Source of the DNA: Streptomyces griseus subsp. griseus
GTDB lineage: Bacteria; Actinomycetota; Actinomycetes; Streptomycetales; Streptomycetaceae
DNA length: 64,000 nucleotides
Direction of reading: 5' to 3'
Assembly: GCF_000720255.1 (NCBI RefSeq)
Contig: NZ_JOJE01000027.1
Location: 1 to 64,000 of the forward strand
The position numbers and the translations under genes are program-made. This document shows, piece after piece, positions 33,639 through 42,611 of this stretch. The notes beneath the pieces are model-generated. The model was given only the letters and a program-made list of their open reading frames with translations. It was not told the DNA's origin and did not search any database. Positions within the stretch are counted from its first letter, which is position 1; the number at the start of each line of letters is the position of its first letter.

Positions 33639-34496
33639 GTGAGGCGGGTTCGGACTAGACGCAGCGAGTTGAGGGAGTTCCTGGGCTCGCGCAGGGCCCG
33701 GCTCAGGCCCGAAGACGTGGGCATGACCTCGTACGGCAGGCGGCGGGTTCCGGGACTGCGGCGCGAGGAGCTGGCCCAGCTGGCGGGGGTGTCGTACGCC
33801 TACTACGCGCGCCTGGAGCAGGGATACGGCGAGACCATGTCGGCCGAGGTGCTGGACTCCGTCGCCCGGGCCCTGCGTCTGAGCGATGAGGAGCACGAGC
33901 ATCTGGTCCGGCTGGCCCAGCCCGAACGGCAGAGCGCGACGCCTGCCGCTCCTCCGCCGCAGCGGCTGCGGCCCAGCGTCCACCACCTGCTCAACGCGCT
34001 CGGCGTACCCGCCTACGTCGTCAGCCGACGCTTGGACATCCTGGGGTGGAACCGACTTGCCACCGCCGTCCTCGGAGACTGGGGTGGGCTCCGGCCCGAG
34101 GAGCGCAACGTGGCCCGGCTGATCTTCCTCTCGTCCGAGACGCGTGAGAGGTGCGCCGGCCCGGGCCGCACGGCCGAGGAAGTCGCCGGCGTACTACGGA
34201 TGAACGCCGGCAAGAGCCCCGGAGACCCCCATCTCTCTTCACTGATACAGGAGTTGTCACACAAGAGCGAGGACTTCCGACAGCTGTGGGCACGACATGA
34301 GGTCATTTGCGGGAGCGGCGGCGATGTCGTGCGGATGCGGCATCCAGTGGTGGGAGAGTTCGACCTCGTCCACGAACCCATGGCGCTGCCGGGAGGCACC
34401 CCTATGCGGCTCGTCACCTACCACGCCGAACCGGGCTCGCGCTCGGAAGAAGCCCTGCGCACGTTGGCCAGGTGGGAGAGGGAACCGCTGCGCTGA
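33639..34496 (+). CDS. XRE-family regulator with MmyB-like ligand domain
   Basis: The protein is 285 aa. 'ELREFLGSRRARLRPEDVGM' and 'RRVPGLRREELAQLAGVSYA' form the XRE helix-turn-helix of MmyB-type regulators, followed by 'YYARLEQGYG'. The C-terminal half ('LGWNRLATAVLGDWGGLRPE', 'ERNVARLIFLSSETRERC') is the MmyB-like fatty-acid/PAS-type ligand-binding domain (PF17765). Such genes are often divergent from an SDR they control, as here. GTG 33639 is the likely start. Confidence 0.92.
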   Translation: MRRVRTRRSELREFLGSRRARLRPEDVGMTSYGRRRVPGLRREELAQLAGVSYAYYARLEQGYGETMSAEVLDSVARALRLSDEEHEHLVRLAQPERQSATPAAPPPQRLRPSVHHLLNALGVPAYVVSRRLDILGWNRLATAVLGDWGGLRPEERNVARLIFLSSETRERCAGPGRTAEEVAGVLRMNAGKSPGDPHLSSLIQELSHKSEDFRQLWARHEVICGSGGDVVRMRHPVVGEFDLVHEPMALPGGTPMRLVTYHAEPGSRSEEALRTLARWEREPLR

Positions 34497-34590
34497 GACC
34501 TGGTGGTGAGGGAGAGCTGAGAGCGCAGGTCGAGGGTCGGGGCGAAGCAGTGGTTCGCCGCCCGTGACGTGGGCCTCGGTGCCGTCGGGG

Positions 34591-35259
34591 TCACGGGCCG
34601 CGATGCCGACGCGGCAAACGATCTCGCCATGGGGAAACAGGTGGGCCCTGGCCAGCTGGGGCAGGCCCTCTACGGGCATGCAGTAGGTGCGGTGCGGATT
34701 GCAGCCGCCGGTCAGGGAAAAAGGTCTTGGCCCGGGCCGGCGCGTCGGTGTCCTTCAGGACGTCACCCGGTGCGGTGCCGTTGCCGCGCAGGACGCCACC
34801 GAGGTTCATCTGCATGTACGCGGCCCGGTTGTTGATGGTGCTGACGAGCGGTTCGGCGAGCCAGGGCAGGCCACCCGCGGAGGTGGTGACGCCCCAGAGG
34901 GTGCGTCCGGCCGTGGTCGCCCTGAAGTCGAGACCGGAGGTGTACAGCCAGGACGTCCAGGTGTCCAGGTAACGCTTGGTGTGGGAGGACAGCGAGTACC
35001 AGTACACAGGGGAAGCGATCGGGATGTCGGTCGCGGCGAGGGTGGCTTCGAAGAGCAACGCCAGATTGCCCTCCTCGGGCCGCGTGGCGTGCCCTTCGCC
35101 GTGCCGCAGGTCGTCGAAGTAGGGGAGGGGATGCTCGGCGAGCGAGATCCACTGCTGCTCGATGTCGGCGGGTAGCTGCGCGGCGGCTTGGCGCGCGAGC
35201 AACTCGGTGTTCCCGTTGCTGCGGTGACTGCCGAGGAGGAAGAGGAAACGGCGGGACAA
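34591..35259 (-). CDS. NADPH-dependent FMN reductase / flavodoxin-like oxidoreductase
   Basis: The protein is 222 aa from TTG 35259, which follows AAGGAG with six-base spacing. 'FLFLLGSHRSNGNTELLARQ' is the FMN phosphate-binding loop; 'DIPIASPVYWYSLSSHTKRY' and 'TTSAGGLPWLAEPL' are later flavodoxin-fold elements. The last 40 or so residues ('PDRRLQSAPHLLHARRGPAP') look out of frame, so a frameshift near 34730 is likely. An ATG at 35304 is an alternative start. Confidence 0.75.
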   Translation of the reverse strand: MSRRFLFLLGSHRSNGNTELLARQAAAQLPADIEQQWISLAEHPLPYFDDLRHGEGHATRPEEGNLALLFEATLAATDIPIASPVYWYSLSSHTKRYLDTWTSWLYTSGLDFRATTAGRTLWGVTTSAGGLPWLAEPLVSTINNRAAYMQMNLGGVLRGNGTAPGDVLKDTDAPARAKTFFPDRRLQSAPHLLHARRGPAPAGQGPPVSPWRDRLPRRHRGP

Positions 35260-35775
35260 GGCAATCTCCTTGGTGGGGGCGTGGTCGACTGCTGGCGGCG
35301 TCATGGCTGCCGGGTCCCAAGGGCGCCGATCTGGCCCGGCCGTGCGCGGCCGGGGGGTGCAACACCATCGGCCGCCGCCCGACCGGGCCATCAGTGCGGA
35401 ACGACATCCACTGTGCGGCACGCGTCCCGATCCAACGAGCAGCCAGTTTTGGGACGACTCGGCTACGTACCACTGCCGTTGGTACGTCTGCCAGTAGCAG
35501 CCGGACTGGCCCGAGCACCGGTCGGCTCACGGAACCGCCTTGCGACGGTGCCGCTGGTCACCGCCGTCCGACGCCCGCGGCGATTGGCCATAGGTGTCGC
35601 GGAAGTCTCCCCGGAGTCAGCATCCGCAATACCGTTTGGTTGCGTCCCGGGAAGTGGTGTACGGGTTCCCACCTGATCCGGGTGTTTGGCCTGGCGTCGG
35701 AGTGAGGGCCCGGATATGAGAACGGCCACCGGCTGACTCCACCCGCCGGACTTCAGTGACGACTTCGGGGCCGCG
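35260..35775. other. Intergenic stretch with palindrome
   Basis: About 515 bases without a convincing gene. The notable feature is the inverted repeat at 35465-35487, annotated separately. Confidence 0.45.
35465..35487. promoter_or_regulatory. ACGTACCA-N7-TGGTACGT inverted repeat
   Basis: The arms are perfect 8-mers. This is the size and form of an HxlR-, MarR- or TetR-type operator, but no such gene is adjacent. It may be the operator of a lost regulator of the reductase gene. Confidence 0.5.
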
Positions 35776-36471
35776 ATGCGCGCCCATCTCCGCATGATCG
35801 AGGAACACAACACCGCCGCCCTGGACGTGGTGGCGGCTCGGCTGCTCGATGTGGAGCGCACCGGCCGGGTCGTGCACACCACCGCGGCGGGCCACAGCGT
35901 GGCCGCGGTCCTGGAGACCTTCTACCGCGCCGGCGGACTCAGCTGCGTACGCCCCTTGTTCCATCCGGCGTTGCTGCCGCTGAACGGCGCTCAGGCAAGT
36001 ACCGAGTTGGAACGAGTCAGCGGGCTCGCGGCGACGTTGGTCGCCCCGGCGGGCGTCCAGCCCGGCGACCTGGCGGTCGTCTTCTCGAACTCGGGCGTGA
36101 ACGCGTTCCCGGTCGAGGCCGCCCACGAACTCAAGCAGCGCGGGGCCTACGTCGTGGCCGTCTCCTCTCGCCTCCACATGGCACAGGCGCCCGCCCGGTC
36201 CTTCGCCAAGCTCGGTGATGTGGCGGACACGGTGCTGGACACCGCCATCCCGCCCGGTGACGCCGTCGTGCCCACGCCGAGCGGAGCGACCGCGTCGATA
36301 TCCACGATCTGTTCCGCCTACCTGTGGGATCTGCTGTTGGCTCGTCTGGCCCGGCTCTCCGTATCCCAGCAGGTGTCCCTCCCCCTCTGGCGCAGCTCCA
36401 ATCTGCCCGACGGCGACGCGATCAACCAGCGATACCTCGACGACTACCGGGCAGCCATCCCGATGCTGTGA
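35776..36471 (+). CDS. SIS-domain protein
   Basis: The protein is 231 aa. 'RTGRVVHTTAAGHSVAAVLE' and 'GDLAVVFSNSGVNAFPVEAA' are sugar-isomerase (SIS) fold elements, with 'FSNSG' being the phosphosugar-binding loop. Resembles UPF0309-type bacterial SIS proteins. ATG 35776 is preceded in frame only by sequence with no start codon. Its role is probably binding or isomerising a phosphosugar; its partner in this region is not clear. Confidence 0.82.
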   Translation: MRAHLRMIEEHNTAALDVVAARLLDVERTGRVVHTTAAGHSVAAVLETFYRAGGLSCVRPLFHPALLPLNGAQASTELERVSGLAATLVAPAGVQPGDLAVVFSNSGVNAFPVEAAHELKQRGAYVVAVSSRLHMAQAPARSFAKLGDVADTVLDTAIPPGDAVVPTPSGATASISTICSAYLWDLLLARLARLSVSQQVSLPLWRSSNLPDGDAINQRYLDDYRAAIPML

Positions 36472-36674
36472 GCTGCCGAGGCGGCCGGTACTCCTGCGGG
36501 AGAGAAGGCCGTGCCGGAATGGACCCCGACTCGCGCGTGATCGCGTCGAGGTACGTTTCACTGGCTTCGCCCCACTGAACGTGATCAGCCCCAACGGGGC
36601 GAGATGGTGGGAACCGGAGAAGCCGTATCTCAACCGATCATGGAACTGCGGGTCGAAGGGGGGTCGCTTCTGGT

Positions 36675-37754
36675 TCAGGCGAGGTCATGACGGCCTTCCC
36701 GGAGTTGCGCAATGACGTCGTCCAGGGGTACGGCCATGGCCCGCCCGACGTTGATCCAGTCGTCTTTGGCGTGGCCGAGGAGGTAATCGCGCCGCTCTGG
36801 TGCGCGCTCCGCGCGCCAGTTCGTGATCAGCGCGCGCAACGTGAGTCGTGCCAGCGCGGCGATCGGCAGCAGCGGAAGTTCCCAGTCCTCGAGGGGCCGT
36901 GCCCGTTCGTAGCCGGCGACGAAGGCGTAGGCATCCAGCCAGGGGTGATCCGGCGTCCGGCCGAGCAGGTTCGCCAGGGAGACTGCAGGGTCAAAGATCA
37001 CGGCACTGCGCATAGTGTCACCGAAGTCGATGACGCCGGTGACAAAGTCGTCGCTTTGCGGATCCACCACAACGTTGTAAGGGCTGAAGTCGCCGTGGAT
37101 CACTTGCGTTTCGAGATCATTCAGCCTCGGGACGATGGCTCCGTCAAAGAGCCGGAAGACCTCCTGGGCCAACTGACGGTGCTCGGTATTCGGCGCGCTC
37201 TCGACAAGTCCGGTCAGCTGGTGGAAATGCCGGATGTCCCATACCAGCCCTCGTCGGTCCGCAGGGTGCTCAAATGCTTTCAGCGCCACGTCGACTCGTC
37301 CCAGCATCTCGCCCACCTTGGCGAGCTGTTCCGGGGTTGGATTCGATCGTGCCAGGACCGGGCCCTCGACGAAGTCGAACACCCGCAGGACGCGAGTCCT
37401 GCCGTCGTTCGTTCTGATGGCCACGCCGTCGTCTCCATCGACGGTCAGCTTCACCCGCTGGGCCGGCAATTCCGGAGCGGTGCCTTGGAGAAAGCGCATT
37501 ACGGCGGTCTGTAGAGCGACAACCGTCTCCGCCTCGTCAGGGTGTGACACCTTCACGAGGTGGTCGTTCGAGTCGGTCCTGAGCCTGAACGTGTCGTCCT
37601 TCTCCGTCGCCAGCCGCTCAAGACGTCCGCCGACGTGGTAATACCTCTCAAGGAGGGCGCTCACCAGCATGACGTCGATGGGCTCGTGAGACGACGCCAG
37701 GCCGCTCTCCTCGAAGAGGCGTTGAGCGAATCTTGTTGCCGGTGAGGTGTTCAT
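36675..37754 (-). CDS. APH-family phosphotransferase (hydroxylysine-kinase-like)
   Basis: The protein is 359 aa. 'LETQVIHGDFSPYNVVVD' is the APH/choline-kinase catalytic loop (HGDxxxxN), with 'VTGVIDFGDTMRSAVIFDPA' supplying the metal-binding Asp. The organisation resembles hydroxylysine kinase (HYKK/AGPHD1). Directly upstream, in the same operon (11 bases), lies a class-III aminotransferase, exactly the partner expected: phosphorylation of an amino alcohol followed by PLP-dependent phospho-lyase cleavage. Substrate not proved. Antibiotic resistance is less likely given the neighbour. Confidence 0.85.
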   Translation of the reverse strand: MNTSPATRFAQRLFEESGLASSHEPIDVMLVSALLERYYHVGGRLERLATEKDDTFRLRTDSNDHLVKVSHPDEAETVVALQTAVMRFLQGTAPELPAQRVKLTVDGDDGVAIRTNDGRTRVLRVFDFVEGPVLARSNPTPEQLAKVGEMLGRVDVALKAFEHPADRRGLVWDIRHFHQLTGLVESAPNTEHRQLAQEVFRLFDGAIVPRLNDLETQVIHGDFSPYNVVVDPQSDDFVTGVIDFGDTMRSAVIFDPAVSLANLLGRTPDHPWLDAYAFVAGYERARPLEDWELPLLPIAALARLTLRALITNWRAERAPERRDYLLGHAKDDWINVGRAMAVPLDDVIAQLREGRHDLA

Positions 37755-37765
37755 GGTCAGTTCCT

Positions 37766-39127
37766 TCAGCCAGCCTGCTGCAGACGGTCCTTCGCGACCT
37801 CGGCGAAGGTCTCCAGGAATCGGGTCACATCGGCGGAGGTGAAGGCCAGCGGAGGACGGATCTTCAGAACGTTCGCCGCTTTGCCCGTGCCGCTGATGAG
37901 GATCCGACGGTCGCGCATGTCGTTGATGACGTCTTCGGTGCGCGAGCGGTCGGGCTCGAGCGTCTCCCGGTCCTTGACGAGCTCCACACCAACATAGAGA
38001 CCGCTTCCGCGCACCTCAGCGACGTAAGGGGAATCCTTTGTGATCTCCTGGAGTCCTGCGCGCAGAGCGTTACCGTTCTCGAGAGCACGCTGCTGCACGT
38101 TCTCGTTCTCGAAGACATCCAGGACCGCGGCGCCGGCGGCCACAGGGATCGAGCTGCCACCAAAGGTGTTGAAGTAGCGAACGTTCTTACCGAACTCTTC
38201 GCAGATATCGGGCCGGAAAACCACACCGGAGATCGGCAGTCCGTTACCCATCGGCTTCCCCATGGTGACGATGTCCGGCAGCACACTGTGGCGGGTGAAG
38301 CCCCACATCGAATTCCCGAGCCGGGCGAATCCCGACTGCACCTCGTCCGCGATGTAGACACCGCCGGCCGCGTGCACCTCCTCCACGACGGCCTTCATGT
38401 AGCCGACCGGGTCCGTGAAGATTCCGTCGCTTGAGTAGGCGCAGTCGGTGATCAGCGCCGCGAGCCGGTAGCCGTGGCGCTCGAGGTCGTCGATCGCGCC
38501 GCGCACCTGGTTGCGCATGTGCTCGGTGAGCGTGGATCCGGGCGGGACGAGGCGCGGGTCAGGAGGATCGATGAGCCGGACGTTCGGTCCCAGCGGTGAT
38601 CCTGTGCCCAGAGTCGGCGAGAAGCTCGCCACCTCACGAGTGAGGCCGTGGTAGGCCCAGCGGGTCACGATGATTCCCTCACCGCCGGTGTGGAACCTCG
38701 CCACACGCACCGCGAGGTCGTTGGCCTCCGAACCGCTGCACGCCAGACTCAGCTTCGACAGCTCCTCGGGGAAGGTCGCGAGAAGCCGCTCCGCGTAGTT
38801 GACCAGCGATTCCTGAACGTAGCGCGTGTTGGTGTTGACTTCCGTCATCTGACGGTGGACGGCCTCGGCCACGTGCGGGTGGGCGTGCCCGACGCACGGA
38901 ACGTTGTTGTAGGCATCGAGGTAGTCGTTGCCGTCGCGGTCGATCAGGTGGGCTCCGTGACCGGAGACGAACTCGACCGGCTCCTTGTAGATGAGCGTAT
39001 AGCCAGGACCCAGCACCTTGTTCCGGCGCCGGATGGCCTCCTGAAGGTGTTCGGGGAGCTCGTTCAGTACCCCCGGGTCGAACCTGTTGGGGTAGTGGGC
39101 CAGTGCTCGACTGAGGGTTGAAGTCAT
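37766..39127 (-). CDS. Class-III PLP-dependent aminotransferase / phospho-lyase-like
   Basis: The protein is 453 aa. Typical motifs are 'YLDAYNNVPCVGHAHPHVAE', 'SLACSGSEANDLAVRVAR', 'VYIADEVQSGFARLGNSMWG' and 'DIVTMGKPMGNGLPISGVVF' with the PLP Lys. 'NNVPCVGHAHP' is shared with ethanolamine-phosphate and phosphohydroxylysine phospho-lyases (AGXT2L-type), which fits the kinase partner downstream. I start at ATG 39127 ('MTSTLSRALAHYPNRF') because upstream in-frame sequence is not conserved. Divergent from the ROK regulator. Confidence 0.88.
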   Translation of the reverse strand: MTSTLSRALAHYPNRFDPGVLNELPEHLQEAIRRRNKVLGPGYTLIYKEPVEFVSGHGAHLIDRDGNDYLDAYNNVPCVGHAHPHVAEAVHRQMTEVNTNTRYVQESLVNYAERLLATFPEELSKLSLACSGSEANDLAVRVARFHTGGEGIIVTRWAYHGLTREVASFSPTLGTGSPLGPNVRLIDPPDPRLVPPGSTLTEHMRNQVRGAIDDLERHGYRLAALITDCAYSSDGIFTDPVGYMKAVVEEVHAAGGVYIADEVQSGFARLGNSMWGFTRHSVLPDIVTMGKPMGNGLPISGVVFRPDICEEFGKNVRYFNTFGGSSIPVAAGAAVLDVFENENVQQRALENGNALRAGLQEITKDSPYVAEVRGSGLYVGVELVKDRETLEPDRSRTEDVINDMRDRRILISGTGKAANVLKIRPPLAFTSADVTRFLETFAEVAKDRLQQAG

Positions 39128-39609
39128 CTGCAGGGTCACCTTCAGTGCTGTTCGGTCGGGGTTGCTCACTGCTGTGGCTGAAACCTTACCATCTTTAGTT
39201 CCAGTTCCAGTCTGAAACATAAACCGTGGTCGACATCCCTCCCGCACCTCGACCGGATCATTGCCGCGGCTGGCTGCGGCTGGCTGCGGCTGGCTGCGGC
39301 TGGCTGCGAAGAATCGCGCCGTGCGCTCGACGTTCGCTCCTGGTGGTCAGGGGTCGTGGGCCCCGGCTCAGCCTGAGCCGCCGGCCGGCGAATCGGTCCT
39401 GGAGGCCTTGAGACCCGCACAGGAGTGCATGCAAGATGAGCCGAGAAGCGTCCAGCAAGGTGAGACACACGGCCAAGGACACCTTCGACCGCGCCCGGTT
39501 GAGAACGACGTCGGCGGAACAGACTGTCGTCACTTCACCGAAGCCGTCGATCGTGGCGTCCACACCGGGCCCGGCTCGCTCGGCGTATCGGGCTCGCTAT
39601 GGTCGTGAG
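39128..39609. promoter_or_regulatory. Divergent intergenic region, aminotransferase / ROK regulator
   Basis: About 480 bases. A 10-base unit (ggctggctgc) is repeated about four times at 39266-39308. An in-frame ATG at 39436 with AGGAG 11 bases earlier could extend the ROK gene, but its extension is not ROK-like. The region probably holds both promoters; no clear operator palindrome was found. Confidence 0.5.
39266..39308. repeat. 10-bp tandem repeat
   Basis: The unit ggctggctgc occurs about four times head to tail. It is a simple slippage-type repeat in a divergent promoter region. Confidence 0.85.
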
Positions 39610-40779
39610 GTGACCAGCAACCCCACATCACGCGACTACAACAAGGCCTCGGTCCTTGATGTGGTCCTGGCCCGGGCGCCCTTGACGCGGAACGAGCTCA
39701 TCAACCTCACGGGCTTGAGCAAGGCCACGGTATCCCGAGCCGTAGAGGAGCTTCGGGCGGATGGCTTCGTCATCGACGGCGGAGTCGATGAGGTGGTCGG
39801 CCGCGGCCGCCGGTCCACCTACCTGGACGTGCCCGGCACGACGGGACACGTCGTCGGTATCAGCTTCGGCGCGCAGACCACCTGCGCCCTCGTGACCGAT
39901 CTGAGGGGCCGCGAGGTCCACCACGTGACGGTTCCCACCGAGGACCACGACGAGGTCAGGACCGCCGCCGCATGGCTGGTCGGCTTGCTTGCGAAGGCCG
40001 GCGAATCCGCGCAGGGACCACTGCGCCAGGTCGTCGCCGCGGTGCCCGGCCGGGTCCGGAACGGCACGGAGATCTTCGGCCCCGCGGAGTCGATGAAGAT
40101 CTTCGCCGGCTCAGGTCTCCAGCGAGCCATTGAAGACCTGATCAATGCTCCCGTGCTCCTCGACAGCGACGCCAATGCGTCCTTGCTCGGGATCCTCACC
40201 AACGACGCAACCATCAGGAACGCCGCGCTCTTCAGCCTCAGCACCATCTTGAACTTCGCCAGCTGCACAGATCACGAGCTCGCCCGCGGGCGTACCCCTG
40301 CCTTCGGGGACATTGGTGTGCTCTCCTCCGGGGTCGACGATGAGATCCTCGATGAGCTGCTGAGCACGAACGGTCTTCTCCGCTTTGCTCATGGGCGCGG
40401 ACTCTACCTGGAACGCGTCGAAGATCTCTGGCTGGAACCGCACGACGAGGCGCCGCGCGCCGAGGTGCTGCAGGCGTTCACCACGGCAATCGTGACTGCT
40501 GTCAGTGTCGTCGCCGTGATGCTGGACCCTGAATCGGTCTATTTCGTGGGCCGGTTGCGTCCGCTCGTCGAAGAAGTGCTCCCCGAAGTGCGCAGACGAC
40601 TGGACCAGAGCCTTCCGGCGGTCCCAAGGATCGAGACGGTGACGCAGGTGTTCGGTCTGTCGACGGCAAGAGGAGCGGTGTACGCGTGCCTGACCATGGC
40701 TCAGGACCGGCTACGGGACACTGTGCTCGGGGCACGGCGCCAGAGCCGACCTACGGAGCGATCCGCACCAGCCTTCTGA
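39610..40779 (+). CDS. ROK-family transcriptional regulator
   Basis: The protein is 389 aa from GTG 39610, the usual length for ROK regulators. N-terminal winged helix 'NELINLTGLSKATVSRAVEE' and 'VVGRGRRSTYLDVPGTTGHV'; C-terminal ROK kinase-like domain 'VVGISFGAQTTCALVTDLRG' and 'INAPVLLDSDANASLLGILT'. The zinc-binding Cys cluster of true ROK kinases is not seen, so it is a regulator. Divergent from the aminotransferase-kinase operon, which it probably controls. A longer form from ATG 39436 is possible. Confidence 0.88.
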   Translation: MTSNPTSRDYNKASVLDVVLARAPLTRNELINLTGLSKATVSRAVEELRADGFVIDGGVDEVVGRGRRSTYLDVPGTTGHVVGISFGAQTTCALVTDLRGREVHHVTVPTEDHDEVRTAAAWLVGLLAKAGESAQGPLRQVVAAVPGRVRNGTEIFGPAESMKIFAGSGLQRAIEDLINAPVLLDSDANASLLGILTNDATIRNAALFSLSTILNFASCTDHELARGRTPAFGDIGVLSSGVDDEILDELLSTNGLLRFAHGRGLYLERVEDLWLEPHDEAPRAEVLQAFTTAIVTAVSVVAVMLDPESVYFVGRLRPLVEEVLPEVRRRLDQSLPAVPRIETVTQVFGLSTARGAVYACLTMAQDRLRDTVLGARRQSRPTERSAPAF

Positions 40780-41075
40780 CTCGGCCACGGTTGCTCCTCC
40801 GCCACCACGGGCTCGGGCCCGCCGCATGTGGACGCAGACGCCGCGCCATCTCGCCCACCGTGTGGGGCTCCCCGCTGCCGCTGGTGCCATGCGAGTGCCG
40901 CTGGTGCCATGCGAGCCGCAGGCCGGACCGCCCCCGAATCCCCCGGAGCGGACGCGAGTTCTTACGAGACGCTGACGCGGGACCAAAACACCTTCACCAC
41001 ACCCTTCCCACAGGCAACTCTGGCTCTGCACGTCACCAACCGTCGGTGGCGGCGAGGTACTACGAGGAGTCAGGC
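40780..41075. other. Intergenic stretch with 19-bp direct repeat
   Basis: About 300 bases. A 19-base sequence (gccgctggtgccatgcgag) occurs twice in tandem, at 40877-40895 and 40897-40915. The last bases hold the GAGGAG site of the next gene. Confidence 0.6.
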
Positions 41076-42302
41076 GTGAGCAGGCATACCAGGCGCAGGT
41101 CGAAGTCGCGGGTCCGGATGACCATCGCCGGGGCCGGCATCCTCGTGTCGGCGGCGGTCGCGACCACGGTGGCAATCGCCTCGGCGGGGGAAGTTCCCCG
41201 CTCATACGAAGGCGCGACGACGAAGAGCGCCAAGGAGGGAGCCGACCACGCCGTCTTCGTACAGGGCAACGAACTCGCCGGAAACACCATCCACGTCTTC
41301 AAGCGCGACGAGAACGGCAAGCTGACCGACTCAGGTACCTACGCGACCGGCGGCAAGGGCGGCGACCAGGTCGACGCACCCACCGACTCCCTCGCCTCCC
41401 AGGGCTCACTCGTCTACGACCGCGGCTCGCACCTGCTGCTGGCTGTCAACGCGGGCAGCGGCACCGTGACCTCCTTCCGGGTCGAGGGACAGAAACTTAG
41501 GGACCGGCGGGTGGTGCGCTCGGGCGGGGACTTCCCCTCGTCCATCGCGGTGTCCGGCAACCTCGCCTACGTCATGAACGCGGGTGGCGCGGGCAGCATC
41601 CAAGGCTTCAAGATCACGGCCAATGGACTCGAGCCGCTGGGCGGTTCACACCGCTCCCTGGGGCTGAAGAACGACAGAGTGCCGTTGTTCAGCAGCTCGC
41701 CCGGCCAGGTGGCGTTCACTCCGGGCGGCCGAGAGCTGGTCGTCACGACGAAGTCGGCCAACACCATCGAAGTGTTCCCGGTGCGGCGCGACGGACGTCC
41801 CGCACACCGGGCGAAGGTCAACGACTCCACCGGCGGCGTGCCGTTCGCGATCACCTTCGACAAGGCGGGCCGGATGCTGGTGGCCGAGGCCGAGAAATCG
41901 ACGGTCAGTACGTACAAGGTGCTCGCCGACGGCCGCCTCAAGGTCGTCCAGAAGCCCCTGGCCAACGGCCAGAACACGTTGTGCTGGCTGGAGCGCGCCG
42001 GCGACTTCTTCTACGGCGGCAACACCGGCAACTCAACGGTCACCGGTTACCGCACCGACGGGCACGGCAGGCTCGCGCTGACCAACGAGGTCGGCATCGC
42101 CACCCCGCCGTCCGCCATGTCCCAGGGCGTCATCGACCTGGCGGTGACACAGGACGAGAAGTTCCTGTACGTACAGAACGGAAGCTCCGGCACCGTCGAC
42201 GGCTTCCGCATCGGCAGGAACGGCTCCCTCACCAAGGTCACCACAGCCACCGGACTGCCTCCCTTCGCCGAGTCCGGCATGGAGGGAATAGCCGCGGTGT
42301 AA
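41076..42302 (+). CDS. Secreted beta-propeller (lactonase-family) protein
   Basis: The protein is 408 aa. A basic N-terminus and hydrophobic helix ('MTIAGAGILVSAAVATTVAI') form a signal peptide. The rest consists of repeated blades, each with 'NTIHVFKRDENGKL', 'GTVTSFRVEGQKL', 'NTIEVFPVRRDGR', 'STVTGYRTDGHGRL' and 'GTVDGFRIGRNGSL'. These repeats are typical of seven-bladed lactonase/YVTN propellers (PF10282-like). GTG 41076 follows GAGGAG (41064-41069). Function outside the cell is unknown. Confidence 0.85.
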   Translation: MSRHTRRRSKSRVRMTIAGAGILVSAAVATTVAIASAGEVPRSYEGATTKSAKEGADHAVFVQGNELAGNTIHVFKRDENGKLTDSGTYATGGKGGDQVDAPTDSLASQGSLVYDRGSHLLLAVNAGSGTVTSFRVEGQKLRDRRVVRSGGDFPSSIAVSGNLAYVMNAGGAGSIQGFKITANGLEPLGGSHRSLGLKNDRVPLFSSSPGQVAFTPGGRELVVTTKSANTIEVFPVRRDGRPAHRAKVNDSTGGVPFAITFDKAGRMLVAEAEKSTVSTYKVLADGRLKVVQKPLANGQNTLCWLERAGDFFYGGNTGNSTVTGYRTDGHGRLALTNEVGIATPPSAMSQGVIDLAVTQDEKFLYVQNGSSGTVDGFRIGRNGSLTKVTTATGLPPFAESGMEGIAAV

Positions 42303-42322
42303 TGAAGCGGCCACCGCGGCCT

Positions 42323-42352
42323 GGCGCCCTGGAGACACCTCTCCGGGGCGCC
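42323..42352 (+). terminator. Hairpin after beta-propeller gene
   Basis: GGCGCCCTGGAG (42323-42334) pairs with CTCCGGGGCGCC (42341-42352) around a six-base loop, with one T-G pair. It begins 20 bases after the stop codon. Confidence 0.7.
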
Positions 42353-42611
42353 GGCCCGTTCCGACGCAGAGGGAGCGCTCAACGTCGGTCACCGCTCCCG
42401 CGGTCGACAAGGAATGCGGCCCGGAGGCGGCCCAGCCGGCTGGAGCACCGGCGACGCTCTCACTGACAGCTGGACACTCGACGAGGTCCAAGCCTGCGAA
42501 GAGGGCGACCTCCCGCGCCGACCGTGCCGCGTCACCCGAAGCATGCCCCGACAGCCCCCAACCGGCCGACTGCCGGACTCCGATGTGGGCCGTCCGGCAG
42601 CCGCCATCGTG
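42353..42611. other. Convergent intergenic stretch
   Basis: No gene is supported between the beta-propeller terminator and the end of arsM. Confidence 0.45.

Noticed and set aside
34257..34679. Minus-strand frame 'MPVEGLPQLARAHLFPHGEI' after the FMN reductase
   Set aside because: It could be the frameshifted reductase end or a separate scrap, but it overlaps the XRE gene and has no identified family.
36675..37754. Aminoglycoside resistance kinase
   Set aside because: The fold is APH-like, but the operon partner is a class-III aminotransferase, which fits hydroxylysine-type catabolism better.
39436..39609. N-terminal extension of the ROK regulator from ATG 39436
   Set aside because: The 58 extra residues are not ROK-like, and the shorter form has the usual family length. 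Not excluded, since AGGAG precedes the ATG.
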